From: Vibrio astriarenae
Lineage (GTDB): Bacteria > Pseudomonadota > Gammaproteobacteria > Enterobacterales > Vibrionaceae
Length of the DNA: 64,000 nucleotides
Assembly (NCBI RefSeq): GCF_010587385.1
Contig: NZ_CP047475.1
Coordinates: 806,001-870,000, forward strand
Reading direction: 5' to 3'
Both the position numbers and the translations under genes were made by a program. The notes below the pieces were generated by a model. It did no database searches and was not told the origin of the DNA. It worked only from the letters and a program-made list of their open reading frames with translations. Shown piece by piece: positions 1-9,557 of the stretch; positions within the stretch are counted from its first letter, which is position 1; every line of letters begins with the position of its first letter.

Positions 1-730
1 CTTCTTTGGTCTCGCCAAGGCCCATCATCAAGCCTGATTTGGTTGGAACATCGGGATGCTGCTCTTTGAACTTCTGTAGCAGTTGCAAAGACCACTTGTA
101 GTTCGCGCCAGGGCGAGCTTTTCGGTAAAGGCGTGGTGCCGTTTCAAGGTTGTGGTTGAAGACATCGGGTGGATTGTCTTTAAGAAGCTCTAGTGCGACA
201 TCCATGCGACCACGGAAGTCAGGAACTAGGGTTTCAATCTTAATATTTGGGCTTAGCGCACGGATTTTACGGTTACAATCAGCAAAGTGCTTTGCACCAC
301 CGTCACGCAGATCATCACGGTCAACAGAAGTCACGACAACATACTTAAGCTTCATATCCGCAATCGTCTTAGCCAGCTTCTGTGGTTCATCAACCTCAGG
401 AGCGACAGGGCGACCATGGGCAACATCACAGAAAGGGCAACGACGTGTACAGATTGCACCTAGAATCATGAAGGTTGCCGTACCGTGGTTGAAACATTCC
501 GCTAAGTTAGGGCAAGAAGCTTCTTCACAAACAGAGTGAAGGTTGTTCTTACGCATTGCTGATTTGATGTCTTGAATACGCTGGCTATCTGCAGGCAGCT
601 TGATTTTCATCCAATCAGGCTTGCGCAGAACTTCTTTTTGCTCTGTTGGCATATTCTTGACTGGAATAAGAGCCATTTTATCTGCGTCACGATATTTGAC
701 GCCTTTTTCCATTTGGATTGGTTTACTCAT
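1..730 (-). CDS. lipA: Lipoyl synthase LipA, 3' end beyond the window
   Basis: Radical-SAM enzyme that inserts two sulfurs into octanoyl groups on lipoyl domains, the last step of lipoate synthesis. About 243 of some 320 codons are present; the C-terminus runs off the window's left edge. The N-terminus starts [15 protein letters not shown]. Both cluster motifs can be read: the auxiliary-cluster cysteines in [12 protein letters not shown] and the radical-SAM CxxxCxxC in CTRRCPFC. The ATG overlaps the end of lipB by 8 nt (723-730), so the two are translationally coupled. No frame break is seen in the part present. Confidence 0.96.
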   Translation of the reverse strand, partial: MSKPIQMEKGVKYRDADKMALIPVKNMPTEQKEVLRKPDWMKIKLPADSQRIQDIKSAMRKNNLHSVCEEASCPNLAECFNHGTATFMILGAICTRRCPFCDVAHGRPVAPEVDEPQKLAKTIADMKLKYVVVTSVDRDDLRDGGAKHFADCNRKIRALSPNIKIETLVPDFRGRMDVALELLKDNPPDVFNHNLETAPRLYRKARPGANYKWSLQLLQKFKEQHPDVPTKSGLMMGLGETKE

Positions 731-1376
731 GTTCTACCGCTTCCGTAATGAACTCGATGTCTTGATAATCAAGTAAAGCAACAAGTTCTTTAATTAAAGG
801 TGACTGGGCTTGTTCTAATTGTGTAATTGGGGTGAGGTCGCTGAGTTGCACCATCTCCATACCCGCGTAGCCACAGGGGTTAATCCGCAAGAATGGAGCA
901 AGATCCATGTTGATGTTGAGTGCGAGGCCGTGGAAAGAGCAGCCACGTCGAATACGCAGACCAAGTGAGCATATCTTGCGGTTTTCGACATAGACACCAG
1001 GGGCATCAGGGCGTGCAGCAGATTCGACATCAAAATGTTTGAGTGTATTGATGACGGTGTTCTCGATATGAGTGACTAGGTCACGAACGCCGATGTTTTT
1101 GCGGCGTAAGTTAATCAATACGTAGGCAACAAGTTGACCAGGACCATGATAGGTCACCTGACCGCCGCGATCACTTTGTACGACAGGTATATCTCCTGTG
1201 TTGAGTAGGTGCTCATCCTTACCTGCCTGACCCTGGGTAAATACAGGGTTATGTTCAACAAGCCATACTTCATCGATCGTGTTTTCATCACGCGTATCGG
1301 TAAAATCATGCATTGCTTGCCATACAGGTTGGTAATCTTGGCGACCTAAGTGTCTGACAATCAGTTTCTTTTCCAT
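723..1376 (-). CDS. lipB: Octanoyltransferase LipB
   Basis: Moves octanoyl from octanoyl-ACP to the lipoyl domains of 2-oxoacid dehydrogenases and the glycine-cleavage H protein; LipA then adds the sulfurs. The protein has 217 residues, a normal length. The family signature [16 protein letters not shown] is near residue 70, and the acyl-thioester cysteine lies in a segment of the type NPCGYAGM near residue 165, preceded by the conserved lysine in RKICSLG. It is the first gene of the lipB-lipA pair and ends inside the start of lipA. Confidence 0.97.
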   Translation of the reverse strand: MEKKLIVRHLGRQDYQPVWQAMHDFTDTRDENTIDEVWLVEHNPVFTQGQAGKDEHLLNTGDIPVVQSDRGGQVTYHGPGQLVAYVLINLRRKNIGVRDLVTHIENTVINTLKHFDVESAARPDAPGVYVENRKICSLGLRIRRGCSFHGLALNINMDLAPFLRINPCGYAGMEMVQLSDLTPITQLEQAQSPLIKELVALLDYQDIEFITEAVEHE

Positions 1377-1502
1377 CTAAGTTCCATGATCAAATACAAA
1401 CTTCGCTTGGGATTATAAACAGGAACGCGTGACTAAACTACATTTTGATGACAGGTTTTTAACGTGACAATAGGTACGGTGTTTTTATGTTTATGATAAA
1501 TA

Positions 1503-1538
1503 ACAAAAAAGCAGCCTAAGGCTGCTTTCAAAAAAAAT
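1503..1538 (-). terminator. Intrinsic terminator downstream of ybeD
   Basis: A perfect GCAGCC-TAA-GGCTGC stem-loop at 1511-1525 has A/T tracts on both sides. Read on the minus strand it ends in a run of T, placed directly after ybeD, so it closes the ybeD transcript and separates it from lipB. Confidence 0.85.
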
Positions 1539-1554
1539 TTAAAACTTAAACTTT

Positions 1555-1833
1555 TTACAGAACCATGCGAACAATGTCGATTTCGCCAAGTTCTTTGTAC
1601 AGTGTTTCAACTTGCTCGATAGAGGTCGCAGTAATGTTGATAGACACTGAGTGGTAGTTGCCTTTTGCACTTGGCTTAACCACAGGGCTGTAATCACCAG
1701 GAGCGTGACGTTGGATCACTTCAAGCACTTTCTCTGGCAGTTCAGGCTTAGCGTAACCCATAACCTTGTAGGTAAATGAGCATGGGAACTCAAGCAAGTC
1801 TTTCAATTTTGCATCTGAGTTAATCGTCAGCAT
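1555..1833 (-). CDS. ybeD: YbeD-like DUF493 protein
   Basis: Small DUF493/UPF0250 protein of 92 residues with an ACT-like fold in known members; its biochemical role is not settled. I start at the ATG at 1831-1833 ([11 protein letters not shown]), which has a TTGGAG ribosome-binding site, rather than an in-frame start 17 codons upstream; this also matches the family N-terminus. As in other gammaproteobacteria it lies between dacA and lipB, a conserved link with no proven functional meaning. It has its own terminator. Confidence 0.9.
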   Translation of the reverse strand: MLTINSDAKLKDLLEFPCSFTYKVMGYAKPELPEKVLEVIQRHAPGDYSPVVKPSAKGNYHSVSINITATSIEQVETLYKELGEIDIVRMVL

Positions 1834-1909
1834 AATAAACTCCAAATTCTCTGGTACAGGAATGGGCACGAATAGTACTGCCATTCCTGTTTGATCTCAA
1901 GGTTGAGTG

Positions 1910-3088
1910 TTAGAACCAACTGTTCACTAGCATAATGATGTAGTCCCACATGCGGCGGAATACGCTACCTTCACCCACAGACTCAAGTGCAACCACTGAG
2001 TATTGAGCGATGTTTTCACCCTCAAGATCATAGTATAGCGTACCGACCTTCTGGCCTTTTTCGATTGGCGCTTTGAGCTCTTGGTCAAGGACAAAGTTAG
2101 CTGTTAGGTCATCCGAGCTGCCACGAGGGAGCGTGACGTAAGTATCTTCATTGAGTCCTAGGTCGATCGTAGGCTTATCTGCCATCCAGATTTTTTCTGT
2201 TGCAAACACCTCACCCGCATTATTTGGCGCCACAGTTTCAAAGAAGCGGAAGCCATAGCTAAGGAGCTTTTTACTTTCTGCTTTACGGGCATCAGGGTTC
2301 TTTGCTCCCATGACAACCGCAATCAGGCGCATTTCACCTTGCGTCGCTGAGCTTACCAAGTTGTAGCCCGCTTGGCGGGTGTAACCTGTTTTGATGCCAT
2401 CAACGTTCATGTTTTTATCCCACAGCAAGCCATTGCGGTTGTGTTGAGTGATGCCGTTGTAGGTAAAGGATTTGGTTGAGTAGACGCGGTACTCTTCGGG
2501 TACGTCGCGGATCAATGCTTGTCCAAGTAGTGCCAGATCATAAGGCGTGGAATAGAGCTCTGAGTTGTCGAGCCCGTGTACGTTGCCATAGTGAGAGTTG
2601 GTCATACCGATTTGCTGTGCCCAGCCGTTCATGAGATCGACAAATGCACCTTCAGAGCCAGCGATATGCTCCGCAGCAGCCACACAAGCATCGTTACCGG
2701 ATTGAACGATAATACCTTTATTAAGCTCTTCTAACTTAACGGTTTTACCCACTTCGAGAAACATTTTAGATGAGCCAGGGAAATTACGTGCCCAAGCATT
2801 TTTACTGATGGTGACATCATCATCCAGTGAGACATTACCCGCTTTGATCTCTTGACCAATAACATAGCTGGTCATCATTTTGGTCAGGCTTGCTGGTGAT
2901 AGTTGAGTGTGCTCATTGCTGGCAGCGAGCAGCTCGCCAGTATGGTAGTCCATGAGAACATACCCTTTCGCTGCAACCGCTGGCGGATTTGGGACTATGC
3001 TGGCATTGACAGTGGTTGAGACGAGCAGTGATGCCATAGAGGCAATCATAGCCTTACCGAATGACGGCTTGGTAATAAGATTGGTCAT
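1910..3088 (-). CDS. dacA: D-alanyl-D-alanine carboxypeptidase, PBP5 type
   Basis: Trims the terminal D-Ala of peptidoglycan pentapeptides in the periplasm. The protein has 392 residues with an N-terminal signal peptide ending near VNA-S (residue 29). The three penicillin-binding motifs are present: SLTK at residues 67-70, SGN near 130 and KTG near 235. A C-terminal beta domain is followed by an amphipathic tail (MWDYIIMLVNSWF) of the kind that anchors PBP5 to the inner-membrane surface. It follows rlpA in a run of cell-elongation genes on the same strand. Confidence 0.95.
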   Translation of the reverse strand: MTNLITKPSFGKAMIASMASLLVSTTVNASIVPNPPAVAAKGYVLMDYHTGELLAASNEHTQLSPASLTKMMTSYVIGQEIKAGNVSLDDDVTISKNAWARNFPGSSKMFLEVGKTVKLEELNKGIIVQSGNDACVAAAEHIAGSEGAFVDLMNGWAQQIGMTNSHYGNVHGLDNSELYSTPYDLALLGQALIRDVPEEYRVYSTKSFTYNGITQHNRNGLLWDKNMNVDGIKTGYTRQAGYNLVSSATQGEMRLIAVVMGAKNPDARKAESKKLLSYGFRFFETVAPNNAGEVFATEKIWMADKPTIDLGLNEDTYVTLPRGSSDDLTANFVLDQELKAPIEKGQKVGTLYYDLEGENIAQYSVVALESVGEGSVFRRMWDYIIMLVNSWF

Positions 3089-3130
3089 AGTATTCTGATA
3101 ATATTTGCTTGTTGTTTTTATAGGACTACT

Positions 3131-3922
3131 TTACTTGGAATTGTGCTTGCGGATAAAGGCAGAGTGATATCCCGAACCTTTGATTTCCGACAACGTAGCC
3201 TTGGTTTCATCATAATCGGCAAAAGGGCCAAGAAGAATTCGATAAACATTGTTTGCAGGCTGGACAAAGCTATCCACGCCCAAATCATCGCTTAGCTTAG
3301 CGGCCAATGCCTCTGAGCGATCTTGGTGCTGTGAGCTCGCAACTTGAATAATATAGTTGGGGTGTTTGGAGTTGCCCAATTGAGAGGCTGGTTTTTCGAC
3401 GGTTATCACTTCAATCTCAACGTTCGCAACACCCGCTTGAACCACACCGAGTTTATGAGCGGCGGCGTAACTTAGGTCAATGATACGTCCTTCGTGGAAT
3501 GGTCCACGGTCGTTGACTCTCACAATCGTCTGCTTGCCGTTATCGGTGTTAGTCACTTTGACATAACTGGGTAGCGGTAGTGTTTTGTGGGCGGCCGTCA
3601 TAGAGTACATGTCGTAAATCTCACCATTAGATGTGAGATGGCCATGAAACTTCTTGCCGTACCAAGAGGCTTGTCCTTTTTCAGTGAACCCTCTTGCATC
3701 TTTAACGATTGTGTAGTCTTCACCGCGTAGCGTATAGTCTTTGTTGCCCCCTAGGCTATAGGGTTCATAGCGTGGTGTTACGCCTTCAACATGCTCTACA
3801 GAGATAGGCTGTTGTGGTGGTACATCATCCTCAAGATCATAGCGTTCACCCTCTGTTGTGGAACAGCCGAAGAGAAGGCTCGAAGAGAGAGCGAACCAAC
3901 AGAGCTTATGATTGAATTTCAT
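3131..3922 (-). CDS. rlpA: Septal-ring lytic transglycosylase RlpA (lipoprotein)
   Basis: Outer-membrane lipoprotein of 263 residues. The signal peptide ends in the lipobox LFGC (Cys20). A double-psi beta-barrel lies near residues 80-175 with the conserved GQASWYG, a TAAHKTLP segment and RVNDRGPF. A C-terminal SPOR domain (about 185-260, beginning YIIQVASS) binds denuded glycan strands at division sites. In Pseudomonas RlpA cleaves such strands; activity in Vibrio is inferred. The start lies 1 nt beyond the rodA stop, so it is cotranscribed with rodA. Confidence 0.94.
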   Translation of the reverse strand: MKFNHKLCWFALSSSLLFGCSTTEGERYDLEDDVPPQQPISVEHVEGVTPRYEPYSLGGNKDYTLRGEDYTIVKDARGFTEKGQASWYGKKFHGHLTSNGEIYDMYSMTAAHKTLPLPSYVKVTNTDNGKQTIVRVNDRGPFHEGRIIDLSYAAAHKLGVVQAGVANVEIEVITVEKPASQLGNSKHPNYIIQVASSQHQDRSEALAAKLSDDLGVDSFVQPANNVYRILLGPFADYDETKATLSEIKGSGYHSAFIRKHNSK

Positions 3923-3923
3923 A

Positions 3924-5045
3924 CTAAGACGCCTTAGAGAATGCTTTTCGATGAGTGTGAATCGACATTAAGATGCCAAAGCCTGCCATGAGTGTCACCA
4001 TTGAGGTACCGCCATAGCTAATTAGAGGTAGGGGAACGCCCACAACAGGTAGGATTCCGCTCACCATACCAATGTTTACAAAGACATAGACAAAGAAGCT
4101 CAACACGATACTGCCCGCCATCATGCGACCAAACGCGGTTTGAGCATGACTGGCGAGATAAAGCCCGCGACCGATGATGTAAAGATAAAGGGCAAACAAT
4201 GCGAGAATACCCAGCATTCCCCACTCTTCAGCGATCACCGCAAAGATAAAATCAGTGTGGCGCTCGGGTAGGAACTCCAGTTGTGACTGCGTGCCTTGCA
4301 GCCAGCCTTTACCTGATATACCACCCGAGCCGATAGCAATCTTACTCTGGATGATATGGTAGCCAGCCCCCAGAGGATCGGATTCGGGATTAAATAACGT
4401 TCTTACGCGCACCTTCTGGTACTCGCGCATTAGGAAGAACCACAAGATAGGTACGAATGCACCAACGCCGACAATCGCAGCGGTGATGATTTTCCAGCTG
4501 ATCCCCGCTAAGAAAATAACGAAGATACCTGAGGCTGCAATCAAGATAGATGTTCCGAGATCGGGCTGTTTGGCGATCAGTATGGTTGGAACAACCACCA
4601 TGACAAGTGACATGACGAGTGTCTGAAAGGTCGGTGGTAAAGTGCCTTTGCCGATATAACGGGCGATCATCAAAGGGACCGCTAACTTCATCAGCTCAGA
4701 GGGTTGGAAGCGAACAAAACCAAGGTTTAACCAGCGCTGAGCCCCCTTGGATGCTTCACCAAAAAAGAGCACGCCGAGCAGCAGGCCTAAGCCACAGAAG
4801 AACATGATCGGAGCTAATGCCTCGTAGGTACGCGGAGGTATCTGAGCAAGAACAATCATCACGACGATGGAGAGCACCATGCGCATCGCCTGTCTATCCA
4901 TCATGCCAGCATCTTGGCCGCTAGCACTGTACATCACGACAAGACCGAAGGCCATGAGGGCAAGTATGCCCAGTAGCAAAGGTAGGTCGATGTGTAAGCG
5001 CTGAAAGAAGGCGCGGTTTTGACCAGTCGATGGGTCTAGTTTCAT
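3924..5045 (-). CDS. rodA: Rod-shape peptidoglycan glycosyltransferase RodA
   Basis: SEDS-family polytopic membrane protein of 373 residues that polymerises lipid II for sidewall growth together with PBP2. About ten hydrophobic segments are visible. The SEDS motifs [19 protein letters not shown] (about residues 255-275) and the C-terminal [11 protein letters not shown] are present. The ATG overlaps the mrdA stop (ATGA, 5042-5045), so the two partner enzymes are translationally coupled. Confidence 0.97.
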   Translation of the reverse strand: MKLDPSTGQNRAFFQRLHIDLPLLLGILALMAFGLVVMYSASGQDAGMMDRQAMRMVLSIVVMIVLAQIPPRTYEALAPIMFFCGLGLLLGVLFFGEASKGAQRWLNLGFVRFQPSELMKLAVPLMIARYIGKGTLPPTFQTLVMSLVMVVVPTILIAKQPDLGTSILIAASGIFVIFLAGISWKIITAAIVGVGAFVPILWFFLMREYQKVRVRTLFNPESDPLGAGYHIIQSKIAIGSGGISGKGWLQGTQSQLEFLPERHTDFIFAVIAEEWGMLGILALFALYLYIIGRGLYLASHAQTAFGRMMAGSIVLSFFVYVFVNIGMVSGILPVVGVPLPLISYGGTSMVTLMAGFGILMSIHTHRKAFSKAS

Positions 5046-6928
5046 TTCACAGCTTCCTCTGCAGGCGACATGAGTACTTTGTCGAAGATTTCACGGACAA
5101 CAGGGCCACCATTACTTGAGCCTCCCCCCGCGTTTTCAAGCACAACGGTGACAATGATTTCAGGGTCATCAAGAGGGGCAAAGCCAGTATACAAGGCGTG
5201 ATCACGCAGGTGCTCTGCGATTTCATCGGCGTCATACTCTTCTTCTTCGGCTAAGCCAAAGACCTGTGCAGTACCAGACTTACCTGCCGTCTTATAATCC
5301 ATATTAGCGAAGGCACGACGAGCCGTGCCTCGATTGCCGTGGTTGACCAAGTACATCCCCTCAAAAGCGATATCCCAATATTTGTTGGGTACGTCAGTAA
5401 TTGGTGGGAAGGTCTCTATCTCTGCCAACTCTTGACGTTCAAAACGCTCACCATTGTCGATGGTCGCTCTCAAAAGGTGAGGGGCAATGACTTCACCACG
5501 GTGAACCAATACAGATGTTGCTTTAGCTATCTGCATCGGTGTTGCTGTCCAATACCCCTGACCGATACCCACCGGGATGGTATCACCTTGATACCAAGGT
5601 GTTTTGTGGCGAGCCATTTTCCATTCACGCGTCGGCATGTTCGCTCGACTCTCTTCGTGAATATCAATGCCAGTAAAATCACCAAAGCCAAACATCTTCA
5701 TCCATTTAGAAATGCGGTCGATGCCCATGTCATAGGCGATTTGATAGTAGAAGGTATCAACAGACTCTTCGATGGATTTCACCACATCTACTTTACCGTG
5801 TCCCCAACGCAGCCAATCACGGAATGGGCGTGTATTGGAGTTAGGAATGCGCCAATAGCCCGGGTCATTACGAGTCGTACGCGTAGTGATAACCTCTTCT
5901 TGCAGAGCGGCTACGGCTAAGAAAGGCTTGATGGTTGATGCTGGTGGATAAATACCCAGTGTAGCGCGGTTCACCAAAGGACGGTTTTTATCGTTCAAGA
6001 GCGCTCGATAAGCTTTACCTGATATACCGTGAACAAAGGCATTAGGATCGTAACTAGGGCTCGATACCATGCCCAATACGCCATTGTCATCTGGGTCCAG
6101 GATGACTGCAGAGCCTCGGCGGCCGTCAAGTAGGTTGAATAGGTAGTTTTGCAGGCGAATATCGAGGTTGAGCACGATATCCTTGCCTGGTGTTGGCGGT
6201 ACGTATTTTAGAGTGCGAATAACACGACCACGGCTGTTCACTTCCACTTCTTGATAGCCGGCAGTGCCGTGCAGCATATCTTCGTAATAGCGCTCAATAC
6301 CCAGTTTACCAATATCACGTGTGGCCTGATAATTTGCCTCTTTCTCTTCACGGATCAAGCGCTCCATATCGCGATCATTGATACGCGACACGTAGCCGAT
6401 GACATGGGTGAGAATTTCGCCATAGGGGTAGTGGCGCTTCAGTGTGGCATTGACGTTGACACCAGGAAACTTATGTTGATGAACCGAGAAGGTGGCAACT
6501 TGTTCTTCGGTAAGCTGTGTGAGTAGTGGTATCGCGTTAAAGCGGCGAGTTCTGCGACGATCTCGTTCAAAGCGCTCGACGCGTTCATCGGTAATAGTAA
6601 GAATGCCACGCAGCCCTTCAATGGTCGCAGACATATCTTTTACTTGCTCAGGGATGATCTCTAAGTTGAAGACCGGGCGGTTTTCAGCCAGCAAAACGCC
6701 ATTTCGATCATAAATCAAACCACGGTTAGGCGCGATTGGCACAACCTTAATGCGGTTATCGTTCGAACGAGTCTTGTAGTCTTGATACTGATTGACTTGA
6801 ATGTGGTAGAGGTTGGCGAGCAACACACACATCGAAGCGATGATAACAATAAACGCAGTGACAGCACGCGCTTTAAATAGGCGTGACTCCTCACGGTAAT
6901 CTCTTATTTTGCTACGCTTACGCAACAT
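5042..6928 (-). CDS. mrdA: Penicillin-binding protein 2 (elongasome transpeptidase)
   Basis: Monofunctional class B PBP of 628 residues that crosslinks new sidewall peptidoglycan with RodA. One N-terminal membrane helix (about residues 22-42) is followed by a pedestal domain and then the transpeptidase domain: the active-site STIK in [10 protein letters not shown], the SVD motif in [10 protein letters not shown], and KSGT in AGKSGTAQ. Length and motif order are normal. It is encoded between rlmH and rodA in the usual elongasome cluster. Confidence 0.97.
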   Translation of the reverse strand: MLRKRSKIRDYREESRLFKARAVTAFIVIIASMCVLLANLYHIQVNQYQDYKTRSNDNRIKVVPIAPNRGLIYDRNGVLLAENRPVFNLEIIPEQVKDMSATIEGLRGILTITDERVERFERDRRRTRRFNAIPLLTQLTEEQVATFSVHQHKFPGVNVNATLKRHYPYGEILTHVIGYVSRINDRDMERLIREEKEANYQATRDIGKLGIERYYEDMLHGTAGYQEVEVNSRGRVIRTLKYVPPTPGKDIVLNLDIRLQNYLFNLLDGRRGSAVILDPDDNGVLGMVSSPSYDPNAFVHGISGKAYRALLNDKNRPLVNRATLGIYPPASTIKPFLAVAALQEEVITTRTTRNDPGYWRIPNSNTRPFRDWLRWGHGKVDVVKSIEESVDTFYYQIAYDMGIDRISKWMKMFGFGDFTGIDIHEESRANMPTREWKMARHKTPWYQGDTIPVGIGQGYWTATPMQIAKATSVLVHRGEVIAPHLLRATIDNGERFERQELAEIETFPPITDVPNKYWDIAFEGMYLVNHGNRGTARRAFANMDYKTAGKSGTAQVFGLAEEEEYDADEIAEHLRDHALYTGFAPLDDPEIIVTVVLENAGGGSSNGGPVVREIFDKVLMSPAEEAVK

Positions 6929-6965
6929 CTACACACATCTCAACTAATGAAACCGAGCGTTTCGG

Positions 6966-7436
6966 TTATTCGCGGTGGTAAGGGTGGTTTGCCGTTACAC
7001 TCCATGCGCGATACAGCGCTTCTGCCATAATCACGCGCACCATAGGGTGTGGGAGAGTCAGTGGAGAAAGTGACCAGCTTTGATCTGCCGCCGCTTTACA
7101 AGCTGGCGCTAACCCCTCAGGGCCACCGATCAGAATCGAAACATCACGGCCATCCAGTTTCCAAGCATCCAGCTGACCTGCGAGCTGCTCGGTATCCCAA
7201 CGCTTACCAGGAATATCTAGAGTAACGATACGGTTGCCTTTTGGCACGGCCGCGAGCATCGCTTCGCCCTCTTTTTGCAGAATCCTTGCAATGTCAGCAT
7301 TTTTTCCGCGCTTTCCAGCGGCCACTTCAACCAATTCAAGTGGCATATCATGGGGAAAGCGGCGTTTGTACTCTTGAAAGCCTTCTTCTACCCATTTTGG
7401 CATTTTCGTGCCGACGGCAATAAGTTGTAGCTTCAT
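6966..7436 (-). CDS. rlmH: 23S rRNA pseudouridine-1915 N3-methyltransferase RlmH
   Basis: SPOUT-class methyltransferase of 156 residues that methylates pseudouridine 1915 in helix 69 of 23S rRNA. The SAM-binding knot shows as ILIGGPEGL, and the family's C-terminal HPYHRE ending is intact. The gene starts 4 nt after the rsfS stop, keeping the conserved rsfS-rlmH pair in which both products act on the ribosome. Confidence 0.97.
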   Translation of the reverse strand: MKLQLIAVGTKMPKWVEEGFQEYKRRFPHDMPLELVEVAAGKRGKNADIARILQKEGEAMLAAVPKGNRIVTLDIPGKRWDTEQLAGQLDAWKLDGRDVSILIGGPEGLAPACKAAADQSWSLSPLTLPHPMVRVIMAEALYRAWSVTANHPYHRE

Positions 7437-7440
7437 GAGA

Positions 7441-7758
7441 TTAGTTCCAAAGCTTCTCTAGCTGATAGAGCTCACGATGTTCCTCTTGCATGACATGCAG
7501 CATCGCATCGCCCATATCGAGTACGACCCATTCACCTTCGGTCTCGCCATCGATACCTAATGGTTCCATGCCGAGCTTTTTGATTTCTGTAGCGACATGT
7601 TCTGCGATTGAAGAAACATGACGCTTGGAGGTACCAGTACAGATCACCATAAAATCCGTTACGCTGGATTTACCCGTCACGTCCAACAGAGTGATGTCTT
7701 GTGCTTTCATATCGTCGGCTTTGTCAGCGAGAAAGTCTCGCAATTCTTCACGTAGCAA
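7441..7758 (-). CDS. rsfS: Ribosomal silencing factor RsfS (TTG start)
   Basis: Binds ribosomal protein uL14 and blocks subunit joining when nutrients run out. The conserved core shows as [19 protein letters not shown] and a C-terminal YQLEKLW. I choose a TTG start at 7758 because a GAGGG site lies 7 nt upstream and the resulting 105 residues match the E. coli length as I recall it. An in-frame GTG at 7806 would add 16 residues with no similarity to the family. The gene lies between holA and rlmH in one operon. Confidence 0.9.
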   Translation of the reverse strand: MLREELRDFLADKADDMKAQDITLLDVTGKSSVTDFMVICTGTSKRHVSSIAEHVATEIKKLGMEPLGIDGETEGEWVVLDMGDAMLHVMQEEHRELYQLEKLWN

Positions 7759-7810
7759 GGTGGTACCCTCAATGTACTGTTTAAAAATAGGCGCGGAGTA
7801 TAACACGCTT

Positions 7811-8848
7811 TTAGTGTGCGCGGCGTATCTCTACAGGGAATGTGGCCTGCGGTGAACATAAAGTAAGCCCGAGCTGTTGAATCAGTGGCCATACAGGCTG
7901 CTCATACTGAGTTTTCAGCGTCACTTCCGCGCTAGACAGCAACGACCAACAGTAACGTAGAGATTGGCTATCTAATCTCTGGAGCGCGGCAGAGTAGAGT
8001 GGTCGCTTTGATTGCCAGATGCGATGCTTCTCAAAAACTTGAGCGATAGAGCTAAGCTGCATCTCACCTTGGAGCTGAATGAGCAGTTTTAACTCTTTTT
8101 GAATAGCTCGAGCGATGATGACACCCTCCACACCTTCGGCTTCAAGCTGACGCAGTATTCTCTGGGCTCGATTCGCTTTACCCGCAAGCAGCGCGTCAAT
8201 CCAATGATAGACGGTAAAGTGGTTGTGGCGACTCAGAGACTCTTCGATACGTACCAAACTCAGTTGTCCATCAGGGTACTGAAGCGCTAGCTTCTCAAGG
8301 CTCTGTGTCAGAGCAAGTAGGTTGCCCTCGTGCCATTGAGCGAGCATTTGTAGAGATTCTTGGTCTGGCTTTAAGCCGAGCAGATTACAACGCTGACGCA
8401 CAAACTGCGGCAAGCGCGTAATGTCAGGTGTTAAGCAGTTAACCCAAGTTCCCTGTGAGGAAAGCGCTTTAAACCACTTACTGTTCTCTTGTGCCTTGGT
8501 GAGTTTGCTGCCAACCACAACCAGAAGCGTTTCTGGATTTATATGTGCAGCAAGCTCGACGAGCTCTTTACCCTGTGCGGCATTGACGCCTGATTCACCG
8601 ACTTCAAGTTCAACAATCTGCTGACTCGAAAATAGGCTCATTGCTTGAAAACAATCGAAAATAGCGTTCCAATCGGTTTGATTATCTAAGGTAAAACGAT
8701 GGCGCTCTAAAAAGCCCTGCGCTTGCGCTTGCTGTGCAATCGCTTGACGCGATTCATGAAGCAGCAGTGGCTCGTTACCGAAAACGAGATAGACAGGGCT
8801 TAGCTTTTTGTTCAGCTGTTCTTGAAGGCGGTCAGCAAAAATGCGCAT
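7811..8848 (-). CDS. holA: DNA polymerase III delta subunit
   Basis: Clamp-loader wrench subunit that opens the beta sliding clamp. The protein has 345 residues and starts [22 protein letters not shown], with the conserved [13 protein letters not shown] segment, an AAA-like core and an alpha-helical C-terminal collar domain. The start overlaps the lptE stop (TAATG), the gene arrangement usual for gammaproteobacteria. Confidence 0.96.
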   Translation of the reverse strand: MRIFADRLQEQLNKKLSPVYLVFGNEPLLLHESRQAIAQQAQAQGFLERHRFTLDNQTDWNAIFDCFQAMSLFSSQQIVELEVGESGVNAAQGKELVELAAHINPETLLVVVGSKLTKAQENSKWFKALSSQGTWVNCLTPDITRLPQFVRQRCNLLGLKPDQESLQMLAQWHEGNLLALTQSLEKLALQYPDGQLSLVRIEESLSRHNHFTVYHWIDALLAGKANRAQRILRQLEAEGVEGVIIARAIQKELKLLIQLQGEMQLSSIAQVFEKHRIWQSKRPLYSAALQRLDSQSLRYCWSLLSSAEVTLKTQYEQPVWPLIQQLGLTLCSPQATFPVEIRRAH

Positions 8849-9423
8849 TATTGTGCTGGCTCAAGCTTCACTTTGTATTCGGTGCGGTTTTCTTCCCATT
8901 CAAGGGCTTCAAACGCTTCAATATCGGCGCGGATACGGCCCATTTGTCGAATAATCTGTGTGGCCGCGAGTTTACGCATCTCATCTTCGATCATTTCGCG
9001 CTCAACCGACTTCGCCAGTGCAGTCAGTGGGTTATCTAGATAGCTGCGCGTAATGGTCGCCGTGAAGCTGTGGGAGCCGATATCCGGTACTGTCACACGG
9101 TAGTTTGCGTTGTAGGTGAGCTCTTTTTCTGCTGCACGGGCATTTTGATAAAGCGATAGGGTGCGTTCATCAATCGATTCACTCGTGATGTGTAAGTTAG
9201 GGATGTCAGCGCGTGGGTAAACAAGGTCGATATTGTTCAAGCTCAATTCGGTTTCAACCAGGCGAGTGAGGGTGCTGTATTTGTCGTAGCTGGTGAGCGA
9301 CATGTGATGCAGCTCTTCTGGAACCGTTGATTCACCACGAAGCTGGAAGCCACAAGCGCTGATTAAAGAAGCAAGACAAACTACGAGCAGTACTCGCATT
9401 GTAGAAAGGGTTTTAGTGTGCAT
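8848..9423 (-). CDS. lptE: LPS-assembly lipoprotein LptE
   Basis: Outer-membrane lipoprotein that plugs the LptD barrel and helps place lipopolysaccharide in the outer leaflet. The protein has 191 residues with a signal peptide ending in the lipobox ISAC (Cys24), followed by GFQLRGE, the hallmark of the mature N-terminus. An internal ATG eight codons later (9399) has no visible ribosome-binding site, so the upstream start is preferred. It overlaps holA by one base. Confidence 0.94.
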   Translation of the reverse strand: MHTKTLSTMRVLLVVCLASLISACGFQLRGESTVPEELHHMSLTSYDKYSTLTRLVETELSLNNIDLVYPRADIPNLHITSESIDERTLSLYQNARAAEKELTYNANYRVTVPDIGSHSFTATITRSYLDNPLTALAKSVEREMIEDEMRKLAATQIIRQMGRIRADIEAFEALEWEENRTEYKVKLEPAQ

Positions 9424-9494
9424 GAATGTCGCTCTACTACCTTGTTAAGTCATTTACTGAATGGGACTAATTGCGTTAATCCCATTTAGTAAAC

Positions 9495-9520
9495 AATCAG
9501 GGCGATGAATCACCCTGATT
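9495..9520 (-). terminator. Stem-loop after leuS
   Basis: AATCAGGG (9495-9502) pairs with CCCTGATT (9513-9520). A second weaker repeat (ATGGGA...TCCCAT, near 9460-9486) follows. The T-run is poor on the minus strand, so this may be a weak terminator that lets leuS transcripts continue into lptE-holA. Confidence 0.45.
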
Positions 9521-9557
9521 AGAGTTACTTTAGCGTCAATGAGTTCGTAAAAAACTA

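Noticed and set aside
150..539. 129-codon plus-strand frame
   Set aside because: Opposite-strand shadow of lipA, whose radical-SAM motifs are in the minus frame.
5339..5920. 193-codon plus-strand frame
   Set aside because: It lies wholly inside mrdA on the opposite strand, where PBP2 motifs are intact; a shadow frame.
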